From positions 4,061,882-4,125,881 of the forward strand of contig NC_034015.1 of assembly GCF_000346465.2 (NCBI RefSeq): a stretch of DNA of 64,000 bases, written 5' to 3'. The position numbers were made by a program, and so were the translations under genes. Each line of letters opens with the position of its first letter. The first letter of the stretch is position 1. Under the pieces are notes generated by a model, which was given only the letters and a program-made list of their open reading frames with translations, was not told where the DNA came from and did no database searches. This DNA comes from Prunus persica. Lineage: Eukaryota; Streptophyta; Magnoliopsida; Rosales; Rosaceae. Below are positions 46,417-58,363 of the stretch, piece by piece.

Positions 46417-46455
<39 letters not shown>

Positions 46456-46897
46456 AGTACCAGTCTTGCCCCACCAAGAAGCACCATCCATGAGGAATAA
46501 TGATCGTTGTTCAATGTCAGATTCTAGTTGTACATACACAAATTAGTAAACACCATGATTGATTATTGAAGCATCAAGAAGAGACATATGGTATGTGTGG
46601 AAGTCTAAAGCTTACCTCAGAATGCCATTGTCGGGGATTGGATACACCAAGAATGCAATCTACCATGGTTGACTACCAACCCAGAATTCACAAATGCAAA
46701 GCAAAGGTTCAAAATGTATATTACTTAAGTGAACAAGCAATTGCTAGAAGAGTGAAAAAGAGCTATAGAAGTAAAGTAGAAACCTTTGCACTGCCAGGAT
46801 TGTTGGGATGAAGAAATGAGCCATAGACACAGCAGAACTCAACAGGGGGAAGAGTTTTGAGAAAACTTAGAAGCTGGGCTTTGTCGTGATTTTCCAT
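44217..46897 (-). CDS. TAM41: Mitochondrial phosphatidate cytidylyltransferase (TAM41/Mmp37)
   Basis: Ten exons on the minus strand give 334 residues with all phases closing: 46897-46784, 46672-46616, 46523-46461, 46360-46292, 46118-46026, 45561-45457, 45387-45310, 45196-45068, 44790-44685 and 44407-44217. The enzyme makes CDP-diacylglycerol from phosphatidate and CTP at the inner mitochondrial membrane, the first step to cardiolipin. The nucleotidyltransferase signature is seen: CVYGSFLHP (residues 23-31), MVDCILGV with the metal-binding Asp near 43, and NDHYSSWM. Downstream are GVGVHFNPFVSWND, KYGVVRMQDLVQDI, SLSYMGDLRM and FRLMYKPF. Length fits plant homologues (about 330). No long cleaved presequence is evident; as in other plant copies the protein starts almost at the catalytic fold. 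Confidence 0.94.
46420..46454 (+). repeat. (AG)n microsatellite beside the TAM41 exon 3 donor
   Basis: About 17 AG repeats. On the gene's strand this is a (CT)n tract that begins five bases after the GT of the exon 3 donor site. Confidence 0.92.
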
Positions 46898-47312
46898 ACT
46901 AAGCTAGTAGTGCAAAGGACATTAGTATTCTGAAAAAAATACTGAAGAGGGATTTCATCAAACACATCAAATGCAAGCCAAAATGTTTGCCTGATGTGGT
47001 CTTTCGCAGTCAAACTCTTCGTTCTCAGCTACACAAGTTCCACATTATTATCGTCTTTTCAATTTTTCAAGCGGCCTCAGAGGCCTCGATTCTCACCAAT
47101 ACTTCCCTCAGCAACTCCTGAGGCATCTGAGCCCAGCAGCTCTGCTTCAGTGACTCCCCCGACCCAGCCGAGTCTTGGACCACCCGCTGTGAGAGAGAGG
47201 TCAGGGGGAGAGAACGAGAGCAGAGAGAGAGAGAGAAAGAGCAGATTGGGAAGTGGAGGTGGACGGCGCTGCGTTTAGAGGTGAAGAAGGGTGCGCAGGT
47301 GGACGGTTGCTG
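46898..47312. promoter_or_regulatory. Upstream region of TAM41
   Basis: A GC-richer, CT/AG-rich stretch upstream of the minus-strand TAM41 start, likely leader and promoter. A 94-codon plus-strand frame (46994-47278) is Pro/Ser/Arg low complexity and is not supported as a gene. Confidence 0.4.
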
Positions 47313-47470
47313 GTAGACCTGGCAAACCGGTCATGTTAATGGGTTTTGGGTCGTGTTCGTGTCAACCCGTTAACTTAATAGGTTGACACGACACGACCCG
47401 TTAACTTAATGGGTGAAAAATACCAGATTCAAATATAACTCATTATAATTCGCGAATGATCCGACATGAC
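47313..47470. mobile_element. Fragment of a GACACGACCCG-type repeat, possibly hAT-derived
   Basis: The phrases GACCTGGCAAACCGGTC, GTGTCAACCCGTTAACTTAA, GGTTGACACGACACGACCCG and CCCGTTAACTTAATGGG form a compact set of direct and inverted repeats. A very common plant repeat family begins this way. Only one end is recognisable. Confidence 0.45.
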
Positions 47471-47599
47471 AGTTAAGAATAAACCCGAAAAAAAAAAAAA
47501 AAAAAAAAAGAGTCAGCAACCACTCTCTCTGTCCTTTTTCTCTCAATTTCCATGTCATAAACACTATCCAAAAAACTTTCATGACCATCTATAAAACTT

Positions 47600-48130
47600 A
47601 CATAAAGAAAAACAAGAAGAGAAAAAAATGGTTGATTAGATTAGATTATTTATATATAAAAAAAGACGGAGAGGAAGAGACAAGAGATGTAGATAAAAAG
47701 AGAAAAAAATGGTTGATTAGATTATATTAGATTATTTATATATATAAAAAAAGACACAAAGGAAGAGACGAGATAGAAGAAAAAAAAGGAGAGATGGAGA
47801 ATGACGGAAAGAGGAAAAAGAAAAGGAAAAAAAAAGAGATGGAGAGAAGAAGAAGAAGAAGAAGAAGAAGAAGAAGAGACAGTGGGAGGTCACAAGAAAA
47901 GAAAAAAATAGTTGATTAAATTACATTAGATTATTTATAAATAAAAAAGACAAAGATGAAAAGACGAATAAGAAGAGAAAAAAACAAAGGAGAGATGGAG
48001 AATGACGGAATGAGGAAGAAGAAAAGGAAAAATAAAAAAGAGATGGAGAGAAGAAGAAGAAGAAAAGAGAGAGTGGGAGGTGAGAGACAGTAAACAGAGA
48101 GAGGAAGAGGAAAGATGGAAAAGGACTATG
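47600..48130. repeat. Purine-rich (GAA/AAG) array with nested duplications
   Basis: A unit with GAAAAAAATGGTTGATTAGA and AGATTATTTATATATA occurs three times (about 47620, 47702, 47898). A second unit with GGAGAGATGGAGAATGACGG and a (GAA)n tail occurs twice (about 47788 and 47990), about 200 bp apart. It is a low-complexity expansion without a gene. Confidence 0.75.
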
Positions 48131-48184
48131 AAAAAATAAAAAGAGGAATGGTGTTGGATTTTTTTAAAAACATATTTAGCAAAG

Positions 48185-49150
48185 CTACCAAATTACCTTC
48201 CTTAACGGGCGAAGTCGCTGAAGCGAGTCTAAAGGCCAAAGAGTGATCTTTGAAAGCTACTATGCATCCTTACTAATAGTATAGTGTAACGTAGGTTTGG
48301 GTATAGCAAGACTTGAACCTAAGACCATTAGGTTAAAAGCCTAATGCTCTACCAACCGAGCTATACACCCAAAAAAGATATAGTAGTAAATAATGATTGG
48401 TGCGGAAAAAAAAAAAAAGAGGGTTCCCACTTATCCTCGTCATATTAAAGGGGCGCGGCTCTGTATGAGGCTCGTACTGCAGGCAGAGCAAGCAAAGAAA
48501 ACATAAGGGCACACGTTAGCTAGGCCGTTTTCTTGTAGGAGTGCTAACACGCCCCTTATTGAAAACTTAAGGAAAGCCTTGATTGATCTACATCCGCTCA
48601 AGCACCCGACCTATACAACGGGCTTGGGCTTGAAAGCTGGCCTTACTCAACAAGCACCTTTATTAGTAAGGTTGCTTGTTGCACTCATTGAAGATTCTAT
48701 CTGCAAAAGAAGGTCAACGGGGGATACTAAAGTTGCTCTCACTGCTAAAGGAGTGTAAAGGTACTATCTTATACTCTCTTCTAAAAATCTATGTATCTAA
48801 GTTTTTTTATTTCTTTCTTTCTCTAATCAATACCTAATCTTAGCCTCTGGTACTCTTTCTTGGGTTGATCGAAGAGCTGCTAACAAAAAGGCGAAGGCAA
48901 GATTCACAATAAAATAACTGTGGACGGATTGAGCCAAAAGGCGCCTTCAGATATAGAGGGGCTACTCTAGTCCTAGCTAAGTACATAACAGACTCTCCAA
49001 ACAGAAGTACGTACTGCACGGCTGAGGAAGCATCCGAAGCATCTAAAGTCGAATAATTCGAATCCATTAAATAGGAAGCCTTTGACCCCGTGGGTGATGC
49101 CGCATGTAGTCCATGCCCCCGCTCCCTCCAATTATTAGCCGACTCAATCC
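48185..49150. other. Probable nuclear insert of mitochondrial DNA (NUMT)
   Basis: The insert carries a mitochondrial-type tRNA-Lys (UUU). Base composition also changes: it is more even in GC and lacks the AT-rich runs of its neighbours. Right and left limits are estimates; a purine-rich array lies to the left and LINE sequence to the right. The noncoding part is identified only by style and linkage to the tRNA, so its mitochondrial origin is an inference. Confidence 0.6.
48298..48370 (-). tRNA. trnK: tRNA-Lys (UUU), mitochondrial type, degraded
   Basis: On the minus strand a 72-base cloverleaf plus an A discriminator: acceptor GGGTGTA/TATACCC, D arm AGCTCGGTTGGTAGAGC, anticodon loop CTTTTAA with TTT anticodon, T loop TTCAAGT. 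It resembles plant mitochondrial trnK and not the nuclear or plastid gene. The T stem is weakened (a C-T mismatch and two G-T pairs), as expected of an inert nuclear copy, so it is probably not functional. Confidence 0.8.
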
Positions 49151-49189
49151 ATAACTTGTCGGTGGCTCTCCCTCCGACCATGGCAGGGC

Positions 49190-49728
49190 TCTCCCTCCAA
49201 CGTTGTGGTGGAATCTGATTCTCGGGGCATCATCCAAAGCTTGAAGGGTAACATTGTCAGGGGTGCTTGGACCATCTACCCCACTTTCCATAAAATTAAG
49301 GAGATGAATCAGTATTTCCACTCTTGCAACTGGTCTTGGATTTCCAGATCAGCAAAAAAAAGCGACTGATTTCTTGGCATCGCTAGCTTAGGCAAGGTTG
49401 CGCACGGAAGTTTGGGTCGACAAACCCCCATCCTCACTAACCCATATTCTGAACAAAGACAGCTGCCCTTGCCCTCCCCCTACCTAAGGCTCTTGATGGT
49501 TGTTAGCTAGAATGAACGTTGGCTTAAAGCTATGGTCTTTATTGTTTTTCTGTTAGCATCAGTTCGTTTCTTTCCATCTCTTGTATCTCTACTTATGCGT
49601 ATCTTTTGAGCACCTCTCTTCTCCTTTGTGGGGTAGGTCTTTTTTTTGATATTTTTCCTTTCAGGTTATTTTCCCCGCTCTATTAATGAAAGCATCTTTT
49701 AAGACCCAAAAAAATAATAATAATAAAA
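49190..49728 (+). pseudogene. LINE 3' fragment: RNase H domain and tail
   Basis: Frames starting at about 49196 read VVVESDSRGIIQSLKG, then CNWSWISRSAKK and (after a frame change in an A run near 49356) TDFLASLA. This is the RVT_3-type RNase H domain at the end of plant non-LTR retrotransposons. The usual C-terminus EVWVDKPPSSLTHIL and CPCPPP ends at TAA (49485-49487). An untranslated tail ends in an A-rich, AAT-repeated stretch at 49708-49728. The 5' part is absent, as in typical 5'-truncated LINE insertions. Confidence 0.78.
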
Positions 49729-52700
49729 GAGAACAAATGATATTGTTTGGGCCTGGTTTTTACACAGTCAAGATTAAAGCTATATTGGACCAAGTTATGG
49801 TCCGGGTTTTAATTTTAATTAAATATCCTGATCAATTTATGGTAAACATTATTATATGGTAATTTCCTAGATTTAAAGGGATATTCATAAAGATTACTTG
49901 GTGTAGAAGACAATCAAGTGATTGATCCTAGAATAATTCTGATTTCACCGTGACCTAATAGAAGATTACCTCCTACAAGGGTTAGGGTTACACTACTATA
50001 TAAAGGAGACACATCAACTTTCTCAAACACAAATTTTCAACAACAAACTCTACACTAAAGCCAAAGCTTTTAGTTAAAGACATTCGTCTCTCTTCTATTT
50101 GCTCTGCCAAGCCTCCTTGGTATCGATTTCTAATTGACTTCGTCAGTTGAAGGCCATTTTGGTTGCATCTTGTCTTCTTTTGATCTACTAAAACCACACA
50201 GTTCTGATCCTCACACAGTTCTGATCCTTACTCGTTCGTCACTCGTCGCTTAGTTATGCTTTGATCCAGGATTAATACAAGGTGGTGGCAACTTGAAGTT
50301 CTGGTCGATCTGTTTTACTTGCTTTCATTTGTTTTCACTATTTTGTTTACCTTTAGTGCCCTTTCCATTGTATTAGAGAAATTATGAAGTCCTTATTTGT
50401 CTTAAGGCATGGAAAAGAACCTCACTGATTTAATACCATTTCAATTCACAATCTTTTGATTAAAGTCATTTACTTGGTGCACAAGTTCTTTTATTTATTT
50501 ATATTTCTGTCTATAAGAATTAGTTAATTGCTAATAGTAGCACATTCGCAACTCACACTTTCCCAAAGTCTACTCTAGGGCTTTGTTTCATTTTTCAGGG
50601 TAAACAAATATGTCAGCTAAACCATCACTCACACCCTTGGGACATTTATTAAGAGGACTCAAACTGCTGACAGCCCTGACATGAATTACTACATCTCAAG
50701 CCTCCAAATTAATTGGAGAAATCACTATATGATACCATAGTACAGTCACATAGAATACCATATTATAATTTCTCAGAATTGGTCAATATTTGAGATGTAT
50801 ATTTATTGTTGTGGCCCAAAAAATTGCAAGGTTCATGGATATTTTAGGCCCAATGCATTATTATGCTATAAAAGAAGCCTAGCTAGGGTACACGGAACCC
50901 CATCTGATACGGCTATGAAAGGCCTAAGCAAGCTTTGATATTCATGTCATGCCATGTGAGACTAATTTGGCACTTGGGAAGGTCATGATATGGGTTTACC
51001 AATTTCACATGCAAACCTATAAAGTTTAACAATGTCACACGCCTGAGCTCACCTAGCCCACTACTTCGTCAAGCATTATCTAACACAGCCCCAAGCCACT
51101 ACAATACATCATAGCCCAAGCATAAGCACACAAATAATATGTCATGCCTAGTGGCTCCCTTTAGTGCCAAACCATCCGACAAGCTTAAGTAGGCCCAAGC
51201 CACATACATGTATGGGCTTGCTGAGCTGATTGTGGCGTGAATGGGTACGAGGGTCCATAAGGCCCATTAAGGGTTCAAAAGGTAGAGGTTTTGGGTATCT
51301 TAGGGGTACTAAAACCCAAGCCCACTTTCTTGAGCCCAATTACATGGGTAAGCGCAGAGAGAATTCTATCCCCCCTTTTGTTGAAGCCAAACCAGCTTAC
51401 TTAAACCAAATCACAATCACTTAAATATCGTTCACTTAGATACATAGGCTACTGGAAGCTCACGTCTTTCTCCTATTTGACTAACCTTCACCCAAAATTA
51501 CACTATAAGGTATCGTAAGAAAATAAGGAGAGAAAGCGAAGGAGTGTGTTGCCCAGAATGGAGGTTGCTACAAGGTTTAACTGCATGAAGGTTTTGGGGC
51601 ACCAAAATTTGTTTTGTCTCAATAACTATAGCTCAACTGATTTTAGGGAATTTAACTGATAAAGGCCAAATTGGAGAAAGTGAAGGGAAGAGGAGAGGAG
51701 ACTTGGCTAAAAAAAGAAGAAATGGCTAGGGTTTGAAGGGTTCGAGCGCCTATAAAAGAAGGTCATAGCTTAACCAGCAAAGGGGGAACTCAAACAGAGT
51801 GAGCAAGCCTCTCCTCCAACTGCTGAAAACACAAAAGCTTAAGCCTTAATCTTTCACTTCTCTACCTTCTCTCTCAAAAGCTCCATTCCAGATCAGAAAC
51901 ACCCATTTTTCTCTCTTAAGTATCTTGTTCTAACAAATCTCTAAAGCCAAGCTGAAATCATAGTCATCATCTTGGTGAGAAACCACGACCAAAGCGAGCA
52001 AGATATCCTCTAATTGCTGGAAACATCAAGCTCAAGCACCATCTCTTCCATCTTATTCTCTTCTCTCTCAAAAGGCCTTATTCCAGATCTAGCACACCCA
52101 TCCTCTCAAGCCAAGATGAACTTAGAGGCTGTTATCTCCCATGCCACAAGCCTCTCATGCCAAGCCTAACCATATCTGGATTCACCAAAGCAAGCTTTCA
52201 TGCCATGCCTATACGGTCTTTGCAACATCTTCAATTCTTTTCAGAGCCATTGAATGCTTATCCGAACAAGTGGCAAAGCCTTTCCACGTTGAGCAACTTC
52301 CTCCTAGTACCCCTTGTATCCTTATCATCAACACATGCAATGTACCGAGGAGCCATTGAAGATGACCAAAGCATTCCCTAAGGCTTCAACTCTATCGAAG
52401 TGTTTAGGGTCCTGGTGTTGCAAACTCAGGCAAAGGTGAAAGAGAGCCCAACCTACCTCGTAGCAGTCCAATAAGCCCCTTGCAACTCTTAACAAAAAGA
52501 ACCCAACATTCATCAACTATTAATTATGGATGGGGTTGTGGATATGCCATCCCCATCCCAATCCCCATTAAGCATTTTTCCCCATCCTCCACCTTTATTG
52601 GGGAAAGGTTTCTTTCGCATTAAATAAAAACTATTTTTTTTATGGGAAAAAAAATACTATGAGCGCAACATATTTACTTTGTTAACCAAATATATACAAC

Positions 52701-53080
52701 TAGTAAGTTTAAAGAGATTCCTCTAAATTTCTATAATACATGAAACACAAAATTTTGTTAGAGTCACTCTAATAATATATACGGAGAGGGTTTGGAGAGG
52801 GAATTGAAATACCATCCTTGCTCCTCCTTGATCACTATGTCCAAAAAAATTTCCAATGTCGTCCGCATACCCGATTTTTATCCTTCATACCCGATTTATT
52901 AGGGTCGAATTCCGACGAGGAAAATTGCCATTACCTCCCAAAGTTCCACTTTTAAGTTCCCTGTTATTTCTCAAATCTCTCATAAAATTTGCCAGACATG
53001 TTAGTTTGACCATACAGGACTTTCACGTTCCACATATCTCAAATCTCATCTCAAAGTACCTCATCCAAACATAGTGTTAA
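49729..53080. other. Retrotransposon-like noncoding DNA, unassigned
   Basis: About 3.3 kb without a convincing gene. Promoter-like features occur: TATATAAAGG at 49998-50007 and CTATAAAAGAAGG at 51751-51763, each followed by leader-like CA-rich DNA. A segment with GAGCAAG, CTCCAAYTGCTG and CATTCCAGATC at about 51804-51895 recurs imperfectly at about 51996-52092. CCCCATCC-type words at 52540-52600 resemble another repeat. These may be pieces of LTRs, but no paired termini, primer-binding site or coding domain was found. Confidence 0.45.
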
Positions 53081-53637
53081 GGAAAAATTCAATAACGGCC
53101 CTAAATCTGCTCTCGTTCGACCACAATTCCCAAACTCTCGACTCCAATTCATTCGTACACTTGGTGGTCAATTTATTTAATATTAAATTCAGGCCAAAAT
53201 AATTCCTAAATATAAATAGAAATTTTTTTGAAAACCAAATGCTTCTTCTCTGCTTATGCCAATATAAATACTTCACAATACTTATGGTTGTTTTCTTTCT
53301 TAATTTATCGAATCCAAAATCTGTTACTCTTTTATTCTATAAATAATAACAACGAAAAATAAAAAGGGTTATTGGGGATTTTCAGATGAGGGCGAAATTC
53401 TAAATGGATATTGATTTTGACAATTGCAATGACCTCTAAGGCTCTGAATCTGTATTTTCATGGTGAACAGGTATTTTATTTCTCTCCCTGTAATTCTAAT
53501 GGGTTTGCTGTTAAATTAATGTAGGGCATGACGTTGTTTCTCTTCCAGAGACATAATATATATTTATTTTCTTAATTAATTTGAATTTTGCAGTTGATTG
53601 TTGGTGATTAATTGTGTTAAATATTCAATTTGAAAAG
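53081..53637 (+). promoter_or_regulatory. SEC14 gene 5' region and leader
   Basis: Likely leader exon ends at GTGAACAG (about 53470) before GTATTT, with an acceptor TTTTGCAG at about 53586-53593 ahead of the start codon. The same segment exists in a decayed second copy at 33700-37250. Confidence 0.5.
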
Positions 53638-56600
53638 ATGTCATTCAAAAAGCGGGAAGGTACAATAGAGAAAGCTTTGACACAGGAAGAGCAGCTGCTC
53701 AAGGTAATATAATAATAATAATAATACTTTAATTTATGTGTGCTTTAATTCAATCCTATTTTTTGCTTTTGTATCATTTACATGTCAATGACTTTGAATT
53801 CCCAGATCCCACAATACCAGGTACATAAAAAATAAAATAAAAATATCATATTGTACATGTCCTGCTTTCCCTAAAATAATAATCTAAAGTTGTTCCTTGA
53901 TCTTGCATACAAACTAGTATTGTATAGAATTAAATAATCAATGATCATTTCTTTCAATCTGAAGTGAACACTTGCTCGTTTTCGAGTGGAGTTAAAATCA
54001 GTTTTTCAAAATTCTCCATAAAATTAAAGCATTTGCACGTTCTTAAGAAATAAGGAAATGATTTTGTTTATTCTTCTATGGACAAGTTATTCTGATAGAC
54101 TGCTAGTAGTTTATTTTAATGGGACCCTTTTTTTTATATATATATTTGGTTTCAAATGTTGGACGGTTCTTCCCTGGAAAGTTGCATTTGCATCTGGTTT
54201 CCAATTTCAGCTATCCTCAATTTTGTTTTGATTTTGACCTCTTTTAGAATAAGGTCTATCGTGTTTAGATGATAGCGCATTGTTGTTTAGCCAAAGAGAG
54301 ACAAATTAAAATTCTGATTGTTGACCTGACTTGGTATTGATGTCTGCAGACAAATTGAAAACTAGACTCTTCAGATTATGCCTCCTTGAATTTGAAATAT
54401 ATAGAAACGTTTTTTCATGCCTAATTTTGTCACATATGTTGTACAAATGAGAGTGAAGTCCTAGATAAAGATGCAAGACTTCGTTTCATGGTAGCGGAGC
54501 GCTGATTGAGAAATTTGATGAAGTGGTAAAGTTATATATGTTTTATTGATGAATCTCTTCATAGGAAATAATTTTCCCTTCTTCTCTTCAGATTTATGAA
54601 GTCAGACATATGATAGGTCCTATTGCTGATAAGCTACCAGCCATTTGTTCAGAAGAATCAATAGCAAGGTACCTAAGAGCACGGAACTGGAATACGAAGA
54701 AGGCAGGTAAGATGTTGAAAGAAACAATAAAATGGAGGATGGAGTACAAGCCAGAGAAGATCCGATGGGTAAGCTGAGATATGTGATGTCATGTCTGTTT
54801 ACAGGAACATAATTTATTGTTCCGGAATATTTAGAGGGCCCTAATGTAGTTCTATATATTTTTATAATGCACTTGTCATGTACTAGCCAACTAGCCATTG
54901 TTCTGAGAAACATGTTTGTTAAACCCCACAGAATACATCCACACATTTCAGAATGCTATAGACGTGAACTGGCAGATTCTTCTTAATCCAATTCCCTTAG
55001 CTAATTCAAATGTTTGCCAAACTGTCCTCTTCTCCTCCAAGTTATGAGTGATTTATGCTTTTCGTTCTTGCCACTTGCCGATTTAAAGGGGTATGTTCTT
55101 ATCTTATAAAGGAAAACATTGCTCCTGAGGCGGAGACAGGAAAAATTTACAAAGCCAATTACGTTGACAAGTGTGGAAGGACCGTTCTTATCATGAGGCC
55201 TGGTTTTCAGGTAGTTAAAAAGCATGACAAGAGTCTTCCTTTCTGCATTTATGTCAATTAATAGTTATCGTTATTTTTCTGATTAGTAGGTTTTAAGACT
55301 TTTTTTGTCTTTCCTTTTTCTTGTTGATTGTGAAATTCTTTCATCATGTCAGAACACAAATGCAGTAAATGGGCAGATCATGTATTTAGTATATTGCATG
55401 GAGAATGCAATGTTGAATTTGAATTTAGATCAAGAACAGATGGTTTGGCTAATTGATTTTCAACGGTGGAGCTCATCAAGCATATCATTGAAGGTGACTA
55501 GGGAAACCGCTAAGGTCCTGCAGAATCATTACCCTGAGAGATTGGGCCTTGGTATCCTCTATAATCCACCAAAAATATTCGAGTCCTTTTGGACGGTATG
55601 TTGTTTTACATCTTTTCATTTGTTATTACTTTCTTGTCTAAACCTTATTATTGTTATTGTTATGATATTAACCTTTGCATGTTCTAGTGCCTGAATCATG
55701 AATTTAATGCAGGATAGAATGAATCACATTACTATAAATAGATAACCAGGTTTAGTGTGTGTTGTGCTATGTTGTAAAATTAGAATATAAGCAAGGACCA
55801 TGGGATTCTTTCAGTGATCTGTATGTGAGTGGGGGTTGACCAAACTAGCAAAATGAGTGATTAACTGCATCAATGGTGCAAAGAAATTAGTATAAATACA
55901 ATATTAGTTCAGGGTTTCCTTGTGGATTTGTGGCCACAGAACTCTTTGCTGTAACCCTGAATAACCTGTCAATGACTCGAATAAGAGAATTGCCTTTCTA
56001 TTCAAAACAACCCCTGACAAAAATAAGTTGAATTTTTACATTCAAAGACTAAAAAAACAAAATACCTGATAAAATAGCCTGACAGCATCCAGTACTGAAA
56101 TTCTTTCCCATGTTGTAAAATAAAACTAAGTGTATGAAAATTTAATAAATAAAATAACTCAAACTAAGGTTTTAAACACTGAAAATGCCTATTATGGACA
56201 TTTATTTGGACAAATATCTCTTCCTAACAGTTTTAAGGCTTATAGGGCTTGTCTTGCACTTCATCTGATGGTACAATTGGTTGGTTAGAATTATCTGGTA
56301 TTGACAACTAGGTTCTTTGATGTTTTTATTTGAAATGATTTAAATCATCATTTGCTAACTTTTATGTCTGTTTAAGGATATTTATCAAATTCTCCTTGTT
56401 ATATGTTTAAAAAATTTGGTGAAACTTTCTTTGAAACAGATGGTAAAACCATTTCTAGAGCCCAAAACATACAAGAAGATGAAGTTTGTGTACTCTGACA
56501 ACCCACAGAGCCAGAAGACAATGGAGGATCTTTTCCATATGGACAAGTTGGAATCTGCATTTGGTGGAAAAAATTCATTTGGTTTTGACTATCAAGCTTA

Positions 56601-56880
56601 TGCACAAAGAATGAGGGAAGATGACAAGAAGATGTCTAGTTTTATTGACTCCGGTTGTTCGCCTTCAGTTATATCCGAGTTGCAGCAGTCAGATGCACTA
56701 ACTTCTGACCATTGTTCTGAGGTCTCTGATGAAGGTGGCTGCTCATCATGTGATGAAGCAGCTTCTTCGAACTTAGACGTTGTTGATGAGAAGATACAAA
56801 GCCAACCACTTGACAGCAAAGATGTTGCAAATGGCAACACAACATTACCTAAAGAAATGCAAATGAGTGAGCTTGCATGA
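53638..56880 (+). CDS. SEC14-like CRAL-TRIO phosphatidylinositol-transfer protein
   Basis: Five exons, 53638-53703, 54592-54768, 55112-55210, 55353-55595 and 56440-56880, give 341 residues with all junctions GT-AG and in phase. The CRAL-TRIO N-terminal helix region contains SEESIARYLRARNWNTKKA, and the lipid-binding domain spans about residues 85-240 with GRTVLIMRPGFQ, VWLIDFQRW, ETAKVLQNHYPERLG and NPPKIFESFWTMVKPFL. This family moves or presents phosphatidylinositol and phosphatidylcholine between membranes. There is no GOLD domain, so it is not a patellin, and no nodulin tail. The C-terminal 90 residues are Ser/Asp/Glu-rich and probably disordered. The start is the first ATG after the leader acceptor. 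Confidence 0.92.
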
Positions 56881-57514
56881 GCAAAAGATTTTAGGATCTG
56901 GTTTATGATATTGGTCTCCCAAATTCTTAGCTTACATGATTTCACCTTAATGCAATGAAGTACTAGCATAAATTTTCAGCTTCTTTTACCCTGTTGGTTT
57001 CAAAGTGAATACCATCTTCAAGTAATGCACCATTTAAGATATATATATATATATCATTTTTATGGTACAGACATAAGCAGTTTGTGAATTCTAGAATGCT
57101 TTTCCCAGTGTTTGATATTTGTGGTTATATTTCTTGATTCCTGACCTGTTTTCAATGTTAAATATTTATATGGAGATTAGAGTTTTGGGAATGTGATACC
57201 CCTGAATCTCGCGTTGGAAAATACGCTGGGAAGATCTTGGGAACTAATCAAAGTCAAGCTTTATAACTGTGGGTTCATGGGTGGCTTGCCTCATTTTTCA
57301 TTCTTCTTATGATACAGATGATAGAGTGGGAAATATTCAAAGAAAAGAGAGGAACGAATTTGCTGGCCGTTGATTGACTAGTTGTATACTAAGCTCAGGA
57401 GAAAGAAAACAAAATGTTCCCTTGGAGAGTTGCTCTATTGCTCAAGAGTTTGCAACACAACAGACAGAGCATGCCCCCTTACCCAAAGGCAACATATTGC
57501 CATATTCTAATTTG
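56881..57514. other. SEC14 3' UTR and spacer
   Basis: 3' UTR followed by DNA with a short (TA)n run at 57039-57054. No gene is seen. Confidence 0.5.
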
Positions 57515-57840
57515 GTAAAAAATTATTTTTTGTCCTTGCAGTTTACTGGTTTTACAATTTTGGTTTCTATAGTCTTAATTCTGGCAATTTTGGTTACTAA
57601 AATGTATCCTTGTCGTTTTAAAACCGAGCAATTCAATGAACGTTACAAATTCTGTCAAATTCCTTCTAAATTCTATCAAATCTCGTGCTTAAAACGTAGT
57701 GGAATTGATAGAATTTGTAACATGTCTTTGAATTGTTTGGATTTAAACTTACATGGATAAAATTGAAAAAACTGAAACTATGGGAATTGAAGTGATAAAA
57801 TTGGCAAACAACATGGACTAACAGTGACTTTTTGCCTTCG
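57515..57840. mobile_element. Fold-back MITE
   Basis: CAATTCAATGAACGTTACAAAT (shortened; about 57628) is mirrored by ATTTGTAACATGTCTTTGAATTG (shortened; about 57713). The outer parts pair as TTTTTTGTCC..CAGTTTACTGG with CCAAC..-like sequence near 57820. The loop centre is at about 57690. Arms of roughly 150 bp pair imperfectly. It has no real gene. Confidence 0.6.
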
Positions 57841-58360
57841 AATTCTGTTATCAATTGAGCCCAAAAACCTGTATCTATTAAGACTTATTGCTTGAGAAGT
57901 TTGTTTGAGATGAAGACAAAAGTTGTCTCTTCTCTGCAAGTGGTAGAGTGCAGGCGTCCAGCTGCCCAACCATTATTCATTTCACGAACATCACCACTTC
58001 CCTCATTTTGTTGTTCAAACTCAAGAACACCCCTTTGCCTTTCTCTCCTATCTCAGTAAATTGAACCATAAACTTGGGAAGTGAAGGTAAATGGTGCCTT
58101 ACAAATAGATAAACAAATGAAATACATCCTTTTACTATAACCACATTTTGCCCATAGAATATTTTATTAGGTTTAAATTTGACTTTTTAATCGGGAAGGA
58201 ATTTGAGAATTTCAGCTGTACTGTTGCGTAGAGCTCGACGATATGAGTCCGTGGACACGTAGTGGGCTCAATTTGGAGTTGTAACGAGGAAGTTACGATC
58301 AAAAGAAACTCAATGGCATAATCGTAATTATTTAGAAATGAGATTTTTATAAAAACAGAA

Positions 58361-58363
<3 letters not shown>

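Noticed and set aside
46994..47278. 94-codon plus-strand frame upstream of TAM41
   Set aside because: Low-complexity Pro/Ser/Arg product overlapping the TAM41 promoter and leader; no homology or gene structure.
48298..48370. Functional nuclear tRNA-Lys gene
   Set aside because: The sequence is of mitochondrial type, lacks the nuclear consensus, has T-stem mismatches and no pol III terminator run directly behind it.
55305..55694. Separate 129-codon gene
   Set aside because: It is exon 4 of the SEC14 gene plus neighbouring intron sequence.
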